A DNA stretch of 64,000 nucleotides from Forficula auricularia (Eukaryota; Arthropoda; Insecta; Dermaptera; Forficulidae), in assembly GCA_024734495.1 (NCBI GenBank), contig JALMQS010000099.1:67998483-68062482 (forward strand), given 5' to 3'. The notes under the pieces are model-generated. The model was not told where the DNA came from. It did no database searches and worked only from the letters and a program-made list of their open reading frames with translations. Positions within the stretch are counted from its first letter, which is position 1. Each line of letters starts with the position of its first letter. Made by a program: the position numbers and the translations under genes. This document shows positions 35,594 through 48,068 of the stretch, in pieces.

Positions 35594-36178
35594 CACAGAG
35601 ACCAAAATAAAACCCAAATGCAACTTTTTTGACTAGGTTGAATTATAGTCATTATATAGTTTTAATTAGATTGAATTACGGTTTCAAAACGGTAGTTATG
35701 CCCCGTTTTTTTACGTTTTGCAACTGTTGTATTATCGTTAAATTATAGTCGCAAAGATTATAATGCAGCCGTTACAAAAAGGTTGTCGCCAACATTTTTG
35801 TCACCGATTTGAAACTGTTTATTTATAATTTTATATTTCTTTGATTTGATTAATACATATAATGAATAATTACACAATTCTTTAATAATATACAGAAATA
35901 AAGAATTGTGTAATTATTCATTATATTAATAAAATCAAAGAAATATAAAATTATAAATAAACAGTTTCAAATCGGTGACAAAAAAGTTGGCGACCTTTTT
36001 GTAACGGCTGCATTATAATCTTTGCGACTATAGCTACGATACAACACAGTTGCAAAACGGAAAAAAACGAGACATAACTACCGTTTTGAAACCTTAATTC
36101 AACCTAAATAAAACTATATAATGACTATAATTCAACCAGTCAAAAAGTTGCATTTGAGTTTTATTTTTAGTCTCTGTG
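35594..36178. mobile_element. Near-perfect palindrome, 585 bp
   Basis: It opens and closes with cacagagacc and its inverse. The arms match nearly throughout and meet at a small loop near 35890. The interior carries cggtttcaaaacggtagtta. A half copy lies at 36790-37063, and fragments occur in the composite repeats at 45408-45530 and 49900-50030. Confidence 0.85.
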
Positions 36179-36181
36179 CTA

Positions 36182-36789
36182 TACAGGAGCAATCCGGGCC
36201 ATCTGGTATCTGAAAAACAACCCCACTGTCATATAATTAAAAATATTCCATTCCATCGGATTTAATAGATGACACCATCTTATGATTTTCTAGTAATTGA
36301 AAACCTCTTATAAAATTCTTTAGAAGCGAATAAAATATAATTTACAAGGATGGGGGGGGGGGGGTACTTTTCATGAAAATGGGGGTGATTCGTGAAGCTT
36401 TGAGAGATGGGCACCCATGTTTAAATTAATATTTTAATTTATTTAATATTATAGTGTCTTCGCAAATTCGTATGCATGCTAAATTTCAAGCTCATAAAAG
36501 TATACCTAAGTCAAAATTCGACTATAATAAATAAATATGTCGTTAAATAAAATAATAAAATAAGATGAAGTAAAGAAAATTTTGAAAATTATTTTAGAAA
36601 CTTTTTAAAATTTAAAATATAAAATACTAGGTAGGTTTCACAAAAATATTAAATTATAAAAAAAATTTGTGAAATCTATCTATCTAGTATTTTATAAATT
36701 TTAAGGAGTTAGGTGTTGGTTCTAGATGAAACATTTTAATATAATAATAAAACTTGAGCAAGATGCGAGGTAGGTTTCACAAAAAAGAA
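36182..36789. other. No gene recognised
   Basis: It contains a G12 tract at about 36351-36363 and a short inverted pair around 36600-36700 (tttataaatttta type). No coding region. Confidence 0.4.
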
Positions 36790-37063
36790 ATAAAACAAAA
36801 TTAATAAAATCAAAGAAATATAAAATTATAAAAAAACAGTTTCAAATCGCTGACAAAAAAGTTGGCGACAACCTTTTTGTAACGGCTGCATTATAATCTT
36901 TACGACTATAATTTAACGATAATACAACAGTTGCAAAACGTAAAAAAACGGGACATAACTACCGTTTTGAAACCGTAATTCAACCTAATTAAAACTATAT
37001 AATGACTATAATTCAACCAATCAAAAAAGTTTCATTTGGGTTTTATTTTGGTCTCTGTGCTAT
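36790..37063 (+). repeat. Half copy of the 35594-36178 palindrome
   Basis: It matches the right arm (ttaataaaatcaaagaaata … gtctctgtgctatac) without a left arm. Confidence 0.8.
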
Positions 37064-37371
37064 ACGGTTATGAACAAGAAAGAAGAATTTTCGCGGGTAT
37101 CAGAATCCAGACACACAGACATATAGGTACGGGGAAAAGGCATGATTTAAAGGATTTTTCTCGAAGTTTCAGGTATTTTTAAACACAGCAAACAAAAAAA
37201 TGAGTGAATTTAATGTTCTAAAGGCGCCTGGCAGGTAGGCTTTTCGTTTGCCTTCCCAGCGTACCGAGTAAAGAAAATATTTATGTAGATCTTTCTTATT
37301 CCAAATTTTCCTAAATAACTTGCTACGCCTGTGAGCCAGGCTTAGCCTACCTGCCAGGATGCTCTATTGGA

Positions 37372-37790
37372 GCGTTTCCCAAACTGTGATCCGCGGTCCA
37401 GTACCGGTCCACAGAAAAAATAAAAAAATTGTATAATTTTAAGAAAATTCTCTCAACGTCAAGTTAGCTGTGAAATGTGCAATTTATCAAATCTATTTAA
37501 ATAAAGTCTATTTAAAATAAAGTAAAACTAATTTCGTTATCTTTTTTATTTTGTTTTATAGTTTTTAACACTTTCTGGATTTAGGTGTTAGAAAATTCAT
37601 TAGCTTTAAAGGCTGTATTTAGTCTCTGTTTTTCTTTTGGTAGATTTTCTTTCGAACATGACTAAAACTAATTTGTTTTTAAACCATTTATCAAAAATTA
37701 AAATTGGTACTTATATATATTTTTTACAAAAAAAAAAAAAGAATTTACAAAAAATACTGGTCCGCTGTTAAAAAAGTTTGGGAAACGTTG
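37372..37790. mobile_element. hAT-type MITE
   Basis: Ends gcgtttcccaaact and agtttgggaaacgttg are inverted copies, with inner 'ggtccgcgg' and 'tggtccgct' blocks. The flanks ctattgga and ctatgtga form an imperfect 8-bp target duplication. Non-coding. Confidence 0.7.
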
Positions 37791-37800
37791 CTATGTGACT

Positions 37801-38735
37801 CAGTGGTTCTTAACCTTTTTAAGACGCTACCCAAATTTGAAAAATATGTTCATGTTGCGACCCAAAAAAACCAAGTTTATTCATTATGTTTTTTTAGATC
37901 CTACTCACTTTCTTCAATTTTAAAATTATTTTAAGCTCACATATAATTTTTTTTAGCAATTGGAAAATTTAATGAAAAAGCACGTGCTTTTAACATTTTT
38001 ACTTTTAATAATAGTGAATAAATTAAGGAATTCCGCTACCTAGGAAGTAAAATAACATGGGATGGGAGGAGCGAAAACGAAATTAAATCAAGAATTGCCC
38101 AAGCAAAAATGGAGTTTAATTCAAAACAAAAACTACTATGCTCCTCCTCAATCAGCTTTGAAAACAGGAAGTTGCTATTGAAGACATATGTATGGAGCAT
38201 AGCCATGTACGGGTGTGAAACCTGGACAATTAGAAAAGCGGAGAGAAAGAGATTAGAGGCTTTCGAAATGTGGTGCTACAGAAGAATGATGAATATCAAA
38301 TGGATGGATAAAATTACAAATGAAGAAGTTCTTGGAAGAATCGGAGAAAGAAGAACCTTGTGGAAGAGTCTGAAGAAGAGAAGAGGTCAGATGATGGGGC
38401 ACACACTGAGACATGGGGGACTGCTTAGGGATATCTTGGAGGTGGAGGTGGGAAAGAAAAGGGGGAAGGGGAAGACCCAGATTAGAATATTTCAACCAAA
38501 TAATTGGGGATATGGGATGCCAGACATTTAGAGAGGTCAAACAGCTGGCGGGGGACAGTGTCGAGTGGAGACGGATTGTTGCATCAAACCAGTCTTAGGA
38601 CTGTATACTCAATGATGATGATGAATAAATTAAAATATATTTTTAAACTTATTGAAAATGAATGTAGTAAAATATTTGGTTAATGACTGTGCTACCCAAA
38701 GAAATGCTTCGCGGCCCATAGGTTAAGAAACATTG
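37801..38735. mobile_element. hAT-type element split by a LINE fragment
   Basis: The left end cagtggttcttaacctttt and right end ccataggttaagaaacattg are inverted copies. Inner gctacccaaa blocks are also inverted. A LINE fragment at 38027-38621 interrupts it. A related uninterrupted fragment lies at 63480-63640. Confidence 0.65.
38027..38621 (+). pseudogene. Non-LTR retrotransposon ORF2 C-terminal fragment
   Basis: The frame reads YLGSKITWDGRSENEIKSRI, then KTYVWSIAMYGCETWTIRKA, EMWCYRRMMNIKWMDKI, RRTLWKSLKKRRGQMMGH. After a frameshift near 38468 it reads RPRLEYFNQIIGDMGCQTFR to a stop at 38596. This is the thumb/C-terminal region after the reverse-transcriptase catalytic core of a widespread LINE group (probably RTE- or CR1-like; not certain). 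The catalytic YADD region is absent. It ends in a gatgatgatga tail and is flanked by tgaataaattaa at 38015-38026 and 38622-38633, a 12-bp target duplication. Confidence 0.85.
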
Positions 38736-38739
38736 GCTG

Positions 38740-40105
38740 CTAGCTCAACTCTCCTCTGACCATTTGCAAAATTTACGAAGAGCATACCGAGTTTTAAAAA
38801 AGTTTCCACTTTTTCCATTGATTTTCTGTCTTATCTGAGAGAGATCTCTGTGTGATGTATTTTTTTTCTAATTGATTTGGCTACGTTTTTGATGTAATTA
38901 TTTTTCTCTTGATAGGTTCGGTACTCACGAGGATTGATTGTTCGATCTCAAACATTGAATTCACTCACGATTTTGATGCTCAGCTTGTTCTTGACGGCTC
39001 TTTGAGATAGGATTTCAACTTTCGGACTCTCTGAAACATCTAAAGCAGTTGGATAGATGGTTATCCCTTCCGTCAACCGAATTAATTACCAGCCGGACTA
39101 TTAATTACTGTCAGCGTAGTGTCTGTGTGGTGCCTGCCAGCCCGGGGACTTGACACCGACATTTTCCGACAAAAAATATTTCATTATACCCCATAGGACT
39201 TTCGCTAACCCCATATTAATAACATTCCAACCCTAATCCAAAGTAACATTAAATGTTAATTTATTGACTTATATTTGTACCGAGGAGTAGTATGAATTGA
39301 TTAAAGCTTTTGTTTCCAATTCTTTTGGTTACAAACCATATTTTTTCACTATTAAATATATAGTGCCAGGGGTACCGAGCGATGCACGGTAACTTTTTGC
39401 CTCTAAATAGCTTAAGTTTCAAATTTCAAGGCTCTTCGACTTACCGAAGACGATATATGAATGATTAAAATATTTATAAAGATAAGAGTAAATAAATATT
39501 ATATTTAATATTGATTTACTATGAGTTAAGGATACTAGGTCACTTATTTCACATTAAAATTAAAAAATTAAAAGAAATAATTTTTTTTCTTTTTCAATAT
39601 ATATATTTCGGGCTATCAACCCATCTTCAGGAAGTACAGAAAAAGCTGTTATACCCCTTCTAGCCTATATCGAGCTTAAGTTACGAATTTCGTAGCTCTG
39701 AGATTTATGGTTGAGAAACGCAGGGGTACATTCTTACGTACGTAAATATCAACTTCCGGTACTTCTATATTAGCCAAAATCTTGTGGTACTTCTTGTAGC
39801 CTCTAGATAGCTTAAGTTTCAAATTTCAAGGATCTGTGACTTACCGAAGACGAGATATGAAAGATTAAAATATTTATTTTGCGACATGACTTATTTACAC
39901 CCCCTTCTTTTATTTCAATCGGATTAAAAATTTGACACAACTAATAACAAAGAGAAACAAAGAGGTTGTCCTCTGCTTGATGCAAATAAACATACACACA
40001 TATATATCGAGATGACATATTTGTATATATATATATATATATATATATGATTTATTTGTTTGAGACTATAATTTCGAAGACTTGGTCTTCATCATCTTTC
40101 TTTTT
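38740..40105. other. Low-repeat interval, no gene recognised
   Basis: A moderate-GC island lies at about 38930-39160. A block of about 100 bases containing agcttaagtttcaaatttca occurs twice, near 39405-39470 and 39805-39875. An (AT)n tract lies at about 40026-40048. Nothing codes recognisably. Confidence 0.4.
39606..39630 (-). other. Hammerhead-like core motif (site 5)
   Basis: On the minus strand: CTGAAGA, stem GGGTT…AGCCC, GAAA. It closely parallels site 1 in stem II and in the AT-rich tail that follows. Confidence 0.3.
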
Positions 40106-40799
40106 AACCGACTTCAAAAAAAGGAGGAGGTTCTCTATTCGACCGATTTTTTTTTTGTGCCTATGTTACCTTATATCTCCGCCAATTGTGAACCGATTTT
40201 GAAAAATTTTTTGCATTTGGTTCAGTCTACCTTCCGATTGGTCCCATTTTTTTTCATAGGTATTAGACCTTTTTTGTTAGATTTGTTCAGGACTAACTTC
40301 TTTGTTTATGAACCGATTTCGGTGATTCTTTTTTTATTGGAAAGGGAGTATCTTAGGAATGGTGTCAATATTAATTTGGTCAAGTTCTGATGATAGGATC
40401 ACTATTAATAACATCACTAAAAAGAGAAAAATAAAAATAATTTTTAAGAAAAAAATAAAAACTGACTTCAAAAAATTAAATGCAACAAATAAAATACACT
40501 AAAAGGTATAAAATAATTATTATCTTATTTAGTTACAACTAAACGACGAAATATTAACATGAAATTACTTTTTTAAGTCGGTGCCAAACATATACCTTTT
40601 ATGAATCGCACTCGACGAATCTTACTTAGTACGTTTGGCGCGTACGCTCGATTATAGGTATAGTTTGTTTGGCACCGACTTCAAAAAGTAATTTCCTGTT
40701 AATATTTCGTAGTTTAGTTGTAACTAAATAAGATAATAATTATTTTATACCCTTTAGTGTATTTTATTTGTTGCATTTAATTTTTTGAAGTCGGTTTTA
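40106..40799 (+). repeat. GAGG-family element, complete
   Basis: It runs from aaccgacttcaaaaaaagga to gaagtcggtttta with the palindromic core at 40459-40799. It serves as the uninterrupted reference for the nested copies. Confidence 0.8.
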
Positions 40800-41153
40800 T
40801 TTTTTTCTTAAAATTTTTTATTTAATTATCAATATTGTTTTTCTTGGAGTTAATACCGTATGGATATTGAAAATTTGATGTTTCTTCACTAGTAGCCAGT
40901 TTGGAATTCTTGTGAATCAACAACTCTGCTACTCTCAGAAAAACAAAAACTTTTCAATTACAACTAATAACTCATGCTACTTGATAAGTACACCAAATTT
41001 TAGCAAAATCGTTAGAGCCGTTTTCGAGAACCCGATTGTATATATGTATATATACAAGAATTGCTCATTTAATAATATAAGATTTATCAATAAACTAATA
41101 AACACATATAAAAATACTACGTTTCGATAACTATAAGTATGGTATCTATGATC

Positions 41154-41239
41154 GTTTTTAAGCATGAAATACCCGGGAAACGGTCTACAGATAATTAGTT
41201 GTCTGTAGGTCATTGGCTGGGTATCTCATGCTTGAAAAC
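41154..41239 (+). ncRNA. Pre-miRNA-like hairpin (candidate)
   Basis: An 86-base stretch folds into an imperfect stem of about 38-40 positions with a small loop (taattagttg region). The 5' arm starts gtttttaagcatgaaatacc and the 3' arm ends gggtatctcatgcttgaaaa. By eye, mismatches are isolated and several are G-U wobbles, unlike the near-perfect arms of the foldback elements around it. Size and pairing fit a miRNA precursor. I do not recognise the mature sequence, and it could instead be a decayed MITE. Confidence 0.4.
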
Positions 41240-41339
41240 TGAACGAATCGTTGTGTTTTTATATTTTTTTAATAGTAAAAAAAAATGCTGTTTTTAACAA
41301 AAAGTTTAAGCACCGAGTAATAAATCTTTAGTAAACATA

Positions 41340-42390
41340 CCTATCTCAACCAAAACATTCTGAGAAAAAAATTTCGAAAAAAGTAGTGAAATCTTCTGTC
41401 CAGCTAAGTTATATTCGCCAAGAATAATTAAGTTGAGAAAATAGTAGTTTCAATTAAAATGCATTCTTTCCATTTCGAATGACAATCTAAATTTATGGAT
41501 TCTAAATTTTTAATTTAGATTATTTTCATGAAACTTGACTGTTCACGAATTTAGTTCATTAACCCTTACAGTATAATTCGTAACAGCCAAGTTTCATGAA
41601 AATAATCTAAATTAAAAATTTAGAATCCATAAATTTAGATTGTCATTCAAAATGGAAAGAATGCATTTTAATTGAAAGTACTATTTTCTCAACTTAATTA
41701 TTCTTGGCGAATATAACTTGGCTGCACAGTAGATTTCACTACTTTTTCGAACTTGGCCTGTTTTTTCACAGAATGTTTTGGTTGAGATTTCTCTTCTTTT
41801 TTTGTAAGCTACGTGAAAAGAGCTATGTAGAATTTAAGTTGAGTTTGGTCCAACGGACTAGAATTTTCATTTTTGACCCCTCCCCCCATATTGGGTGGTT
41901 AGATTTTGCATTCTCTAGCCTTCGGGAGGCCCAAATAATATGTAGGTATTCAATATTTGGTTGAGTTTGGTCCAACGAGCTAGAATTTTCATTTTTAACC
42001 CACTCCCACATTTTGAAGGGGTTGAAAGATAGAAAGTTTGGATTTTTGGAATTTTTCCTTTGTTTGTGTCACAAACTCTACTAGCAGGCGAAATTTCATG
42101 ATGCTGGAATGATTGGAAGTACCTTATTGGTTAAAATGACTTGTCAGTGAGTGAGTGCCAAAATTAGCTATATTTACAGGTCCATATCTCAGAATCTATT
42201 TAAGACATATTATTGAAATTTGGTACTCTCTTCAAGATTGATTACATAATTCCATGTGTACAATTTCAGGTTTGTATCTCAAATTGGTTCCGAGCTGAAG
42301 GGAGTAAATTGGCCCGAAATGGTTCGTGTAAATAGCGTACAGCGTGTACGGCCAAGCCAATGCTCGAACTTGGCCTGCGCACGCTGTGCG
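41340..42390 (+). repeat. Family K repeat, copy 2, with nested foldback
   Basis: It matches 13575-14640 outside the MITE. The initial small palindrome of copy 1 is here expanded by an inner foldback at about 41440-41705 (aatgcattctttccatttcg and its near-inverse). It ends with the gcgtacagcgtgtacggcca palindrome region. Confidence 0.75.
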
Positions 42391-45005
42391 CTATGATTAT
42401 AATAATTCTTTCATTTATTAAACCTACATAATTACAATTATTAAATCTAAATATTAATCAGATGGATCTGCTCTTTTCTTTATTAAGTAAAGAATTAAAC
42501 AGGCCTTGGAGCATTTTCAAAATTGTCATTTTGATTTTATAATCGCCAATACTGAGAATGTCTCTTCACATAAATAAAAATATAGGTATAAATTATAATA
42601 AAAAATGGAAATTTTACAAATATTTGGAAATTCAATGACAGATATACCTTGAATTCATAAACATTAATTTTTGCCCACTGGGCATTATAATTTTTATTGT
42701 CATTGTTGCCCTATGTTTACCAATCCTCAACAACTTCAATTAAACTATGAGTTCATAGTTTAAAAAGTGCATGGTCTATAGGGAATAAGAAGAAGTTGCA
42801 ACCTTCTTTCTTGACTTTTTTTTTAGATATTTTTTAATGCAATCGAATCACAAGAAGGCAGTGTGTACCAGTAAAGATGTAGCCCCTATGGATCTCGAAA
42901 AAGACCCTTGCATTACCGAAGAGAATGGAAAGTTGATTAAGATGAGAGGGTGTAGACGTAGGTGTCTATGCACCTGGTTTTGAAGGTTTGAAGATCATAG
43001 GTGCTGGGAAAGATAGAGGCTGGGAGTGAGTTCCAGTTCCTTGAAGTCATGGGGATATATGTACTCGCGAATGAAGTGGTCCGGCACTTTTCCAATTTGA
43101 CCGCGAAAGAGTGTTGGGAGTCGGCAAAAAGTGTGCTGCGTGCAAAGCATGCTTTGGGGGAATTATTGATTTTACCTGTTTCAATTTTATTTCAGAAAAC
43201 GTTGGTAAAAATATAAATTAAGTTTTATTTCAATTTTATTTTATGATGGCTCCGATTAAAAATCGATATTTTTACCTGAATTTAAAATTAAAAATAATAT
43301 TAATATATCGCTTTTAACTGAATCAAAAAATTCGCTCGGTGTTCCAGGTACTTAAAATCAATATAACATGAAAAGATGTTTAATGAGAAATGTGCGCCTG
43401 CTTAAACTGAGCACAGGCGATCAAAATTTGGAATAATTGTTGATAAGGCTGCTCTCATCTCTTGTTGCTCAGCTATGTGTGTGTAGGTGCATTATTTTCA
43501 CAAAACTTGACATTTTTCTGCAGTACACCAACTAATGACCACGGTTACACCAGTGTGCTGCGGCACCCACTTTGCCGAACACTGATCTAGAGTAAGTGTT
43601 TGGCTAGGAGCAAGCAATCGGCAAAATCGACGCCGTTTGTTCTCCGTTTGATTGATTTCCCTCGGGATCGTTCAGGCTGCTTACAGCTCAATTATCCACC
43701 GACTCAGCGAGGCTTCTTCTTCATCTTCTTCTTCTTTTTTCTTCTTCTCTGTCTTTCTTTCTTGAGATCCGCATCTTGCTCGGCCGTCATCTCCCGCAGA
43801 GCGCTTCCGAGAAGCCGCGTGTCGAAATCCAAACGGACGGCCGAATTTTTCGATCGCCACTCAAGAAAAGGAAAGTAAAAGCAAAAAACAACTCGAGGCC
43901 AACTTATTTATTATATTTAAGATGATCGTATGAATGCAATGGGCACCTCTTGGATTTTTTCTCGCTTTCCTCTTTATATAGACAAAATAAAAAAAAAAAG
44001 AATGAATAGTCTATATCTTACATTATAGCTTACACGAATATTATTCAGAAGACAGAAGTAATAAGCGCTTTGGAAGGAAAAAATATACCCATCTACCTTA
44101 GTCAGTTTATAAATTTCTGAATTTATTTTTATATCCAGTAAGTAAAAAAAACATGAGAATAACCAAACACCAATATATATCTCGGTTTTTTATCTGAAAT
44201 TTGTCTTTGTTAAAAATATAATAAAAACAAAAAAACAAATACATATATAAAAACAAATTTCATAAAAGAATGATCCCGCATTTTTATTATTGTTGTTTGA
44301 ATTTTTATTTTTTTTTTTTTTTTTTTGTTATTTATTTATGAAGATTATAATCAGAAAATAAATATAATTTTAAAAATGGTATATGTTTGTGATATATACG
44401 GTAATATTGTGGACAGTTTTTTCGTGTTTTGTCTTACACAAAGAAAAAGAGAAAACTTAGGACTTTGCGAATTCCAGTGATTTGGAAATTTTTTCGTCAG
44501 CGAATGGTTTGAGTTAGAAAGATGTAATTTATTAACAGCTTAGTAATACAAACATGTTTACATTAGTTTCAGCAGCTTATTATAACCAGAATTGTTAGTG
44601 AATTTCTCATAACTATACATTAGAAATGCATTTAATTGATATTAAAAAAAAATCGAAATAATCTTTTAAAAATTCTTATTTGATATTTTAATATTTAGTA
44701 CATGGCCAACTTTTTGGTTCAGTTAAAAGCTATATATTAATATTATTTTTAATCCCCCCCCCCCCCCTCCGAAACCCCGAACCCCCACCCCTGCAATCCC
44801 AAACTCGCCTCCCGCCCCCCAGCTTTTGCATTTCTAGCCTTATAGTGGCCCACAGATAGTGTTGTGTATATAGGTATATAAATAAATACCGTATAATTAT
44901 TTTTTAAATTAAATAACAATTTGTCGAGTTTGTGGGATTTAAAACTAGATAAAACTCGATTTATAATCAATTAAATTGCCTAACTTTTAATATACTATAT
45001 AATAT
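42391..45005. other. Mostly low-repeat interval, no gene recognised
   Basis: 42840-43215 has moderate GC and a short open frame (43001-43216) without recognisable motif. 43510-43575 (gtgtgctgcggcacccac…gccgaacactg) resembles the end of an hAT MITE. 43600-43880 is a moderate-GC island with a long TTC/CTT tract. 44755-44820 is a C-rich patch. No exon can be supported. Confidence 0.4.
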
Positions 45006-45009
45006 TCAT

Positions 45010-46272
45010 CTAGATTAATTTGTAACAACGCTTAGAGAAATTTCTCTAAAAAAATTACGCTCTTGCCTAGAATCGAACCGACGAACTCTTGAAGTATAGT
45101 CATTGGCTCTACCGATTACTCCATTTCGACATTAATATTTCTATCTTGATTTCTCTTACTAAAACTAGATATTTTTGATTTGGACTTTGTGTCGAGATAA
45201 TATTGTATTCATTTGAACTCGAATGAAAATGAAAAAACACCAATAGATTTTAAATTAAGAGACATTAAATATATAATAATTAACGAGGCAAATTTGAAAT
45301 ATAATTGTCAGCGCGGCTCCAATCGATTTTCATTAACCAGGCAAATTTGAAATTCTAATTTCTAATTTGGACTCGAATTTTGAAATGAAAGACTCCAATT
45401 CATTTTGAAACGGTTTCAAAACGGTAGTTATGTCTCGTTTTTTTTTCGTTTTGCAACTGTGTTGTATTATCGTTAAATTATAGCCTCAAAGATTATAATG
45501 CAACCGTTACAAAAATGTTGGCGACAATCTTAGTTTTCTTAGTAAAATAGTTTTCGAGTTATTGAAAATTAACAACTCGTAATAAAACCTGTGAAAACGA
45601 AGCTAATGGAAAAATAAAAAATACGTTATTTTATAATTTTTTATTTTTCGTCTAGAAAAATATATAATTTCCGTGAAATACCACATATAGATCTATTTCT
45701 AAGGAGGGTGCACAATTGTAACAACTGACTTCTGGCCCGGCCTCACTAAACTATATTTAATATATCTTATGTGCTTTTGTATTTTTAAGCACCAACACTG
45801 TATTAGTGTATTATAATTGTGAAAAATTACTAAAAAATTTCAATAATGTAATTATTAACCGATTTCAAAAAAGGAAGAGGTTCTCTATTCGATTGAATTT
45901 TTTTTTTTTTTTTGTCTATGTTACCTCATATCTCCGCCAATTATGAACCGATTTTGATTATTTTTTGTATTGGGTTCAGTCTAGTTTCCGATTAGTCCCG
46001 TTTTTTACTTTATCCAATGCAAAGCATGGGTAAAGTATTGTAATCGCTCTCGGGGCAAGCGTGGCTTCAAAGGGTTCTCAGTTAAAGACTAGGGAACCCA
46101 TGGACTCAATTAAAGTCACAAATTGTAGTATTCAATTAGGTTGAATTTTAGCACGTGACGGTTTTGCCAAAAATTACAAGGGGTCTCGTCGGGAGGCCAA
46201 AAAGTGCGATTTTTACTTTATCCAATGCGAAGCATGGGGAAAGTATGTGTAATCGGTCTGGCGGCAAGCGCG
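45010..46272. repeat. Composite repeat, left copy beside the LINE
   Basis: In order: a tRNA-like segment, an AT-rich body, a fragment of the 35594 palindrome family, a GAGG-family start at 45857, then a block starting tttactttatccaatgcaaa. From 45082 on it is repeated at 49577-50790 on the far side of the LINE. A third copy of the first 320 bases starts at about 63690. Confidence 0.75.
45056..45128 (-). repeat. tRNA-like SINE head
   Basis: On the minus strand an A-box-like tggagtaatcggtagagcc and a B-box ggttcgattctaggcaag are about 40 bases apart, as in tRNA-derived Pol III promoters. The cloverleaf is incomplete. The copy at 63735-63808 keeps both boxes (tggcgtaatggctagagc, ggttcgattctaggc). 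Confidence 0.6.
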
Positions 46273-48068
46273 AATTTTATAAGTTTATGTATTAATCCTT
46301 GGAGCCAGACTCTATCAAATGCCTTCTCGATGTCCAGGAGAACCATAGCAGTATTTTTCCTTTCATGAAAGGTTTCATTTATGTGGGTCGTTAATCTGGC
46401 TATTTGTTGTGTTGTGTTATGCCTGGACCTGAAGCCGAACTGAGGGTCTATTGTAATTTTCTTTTCTTTGTCATGCCTTTCTATTCTATTTAGTATTATT
46501 TTGTCTGTAATTTTTGAGAGTGTGTTTAGTAGGCTTATAGGTCTGTAGCTACCTGGGTCTTTTTTGTTTTTATAGGGTTTGGCTATTGGAATAATTGTGG
46601 CAATTTTCCATTGTTCAGGGTAATATTGTAGTTTGATTATGGCGTTTATTATATACATAAATTGAACAAGAGCTTTTTTTGAAAAATTTTTTATTAATAA
46701 GTTGTCAATCCCGTCAATTCCTGGAGCCTTGTTGTTTTTTAGTTTACGAATGTTTTGATAAATTTCTTGAGGGTTTGTGATGGCGTTTATAATTTCATTC
46801 TCTGTGAATGTTGTGCTGTTTTTGAGTTTTCTTTTGTTCAGTTCTACCATTGTCTGTTGATCTGGGTCAAGGGTAGGATCTATTTTGTGTACTTTTTCAA
46901 AAGTTTGGGATAAAATTTCGGCTTTCTCTTTGTCCGTAATAAAATCATTGTTGTTAGAGGTTAAGGTCGGCATTTTTTCGAAAGGTTTTTTGAATTTTTT
47001 TGTGAATTTAAACAGCGAGTGGTCGGTTGTAGATAGCTCACTTAGTTTTCTGTTCCAAATTTCGTTTTTATGTGCTTTGATTTCCTGTGTGATTTGTTTA
47101 GCCATTTGATTAACTAGTGTTTTGAGCTGTGGGTCGTTTGTTCTCTGCCATAGCTTTCGTAGTCTGTTTTTTGATTTAATTTGGTCCAGGATGTTCTGTG
47201 GAAGTAGTTCATGACTTCTGTTTAATTTAATTTGTTTGCTGTTTCTCTCTTTAGCCCAGTTTATTCCATTGGTCAGATTGTCTACAGCTTTATCTATGGA
47301 AGTGGTAGTCGGTAGGTCAGGGGTGATTTTGATAAATCGATCAAGATCTGTCCTGTAGGTATTCCAGTTTGTATTTTTATAGGAGGTGATTGTTTTAGTT
47401 TCGTCTGAGAGGGTCAGAGTGGTTTCTATAGAAAATATGATTGGGTTGTGGTCTGATGGAAGATCAGGTTTTGATATTGGTTGCGTTACTTTGGGAACAT
47501 TTTTGTTTATTATTATGTCTATTGTTGAGGGGGTTTGACCATTCATAGGATAGTGGGTAGGTGTGCTTGTGTGTTGAATTATGGATTGTGTGGAGTTGAT
47601 AAAGGATAGTAGGGTCTGTCCGTTTGTGTTATTCGTTTGACAGTTCCACATCTGGTGTCTCGCATTCATGTCGCCCACTATAAGAACTTTGTTACCAAGC
47701 CTACTCATTTTATTTAGATCATCATGTGAGAATTTGTTACTAGGTGGGTTGTATACTGATATAATTGTTATTTTATTTGCAAGTTGGATAGCTAAGTGTT
47801 CGATTGAGCTCCCTGTTATTGGGGAGATTTCTTTAAAATGAATGTTGTTTTTAATTAGTATCGCGACCCCTCCATACCCGCTGTCATCAATTCTGTCCTG
47901 TCTCAAGGCTGTGAAACCCCTTATTTTTAATTTTTTGTTTTTCTTAAGTCTAGTTTCATTAAGTAAAATTATATCTATTTTTTCTTTATATACATAGTTC
48001 AAAAGTAGGTCATCTTTGTTAGAGATGCCGTTTGCATTCCAGCTGCATATTTTTATTTTACAAGGCAT
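46273..48068 (-). pseudogene. LINE ORF2: AP-like endonuclease and partial reverse transcriptase
   Basis: ATG at 48068 gives 616 residues to an accidental stop at 46218; the last 18 or so residues come from flanking repeat. The endonuclease domain (about residues 1-225) shows CSWNANGI, DIILLNETRL, GYGGVAILIKN, VGDMNARHQMWNC and SDHNPIIFSI, including the catalytic Glu, Asp/Asn and SDH His. The RT domain shows APGIDGIDN, YRPISLLNTLSKITDK, FGFRSRHNTTQQI and LLDIEKAFDRVW (first catalytic Asp). The YADD box, thumb and C-terminus are missing; full Jockey ORF2s are around 900 residues. No stop or frameshift interrupts the preserved part, so the copy is fairly young. It cannot mobilise itself. Confidence 0.9.

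Noticed and set aside
43600..43878. 92-residue open frame as a gene
   Set aside because: It is dominated by a TTC/CTT tract translated as poly-Phe; no domain and no homologue recognised.
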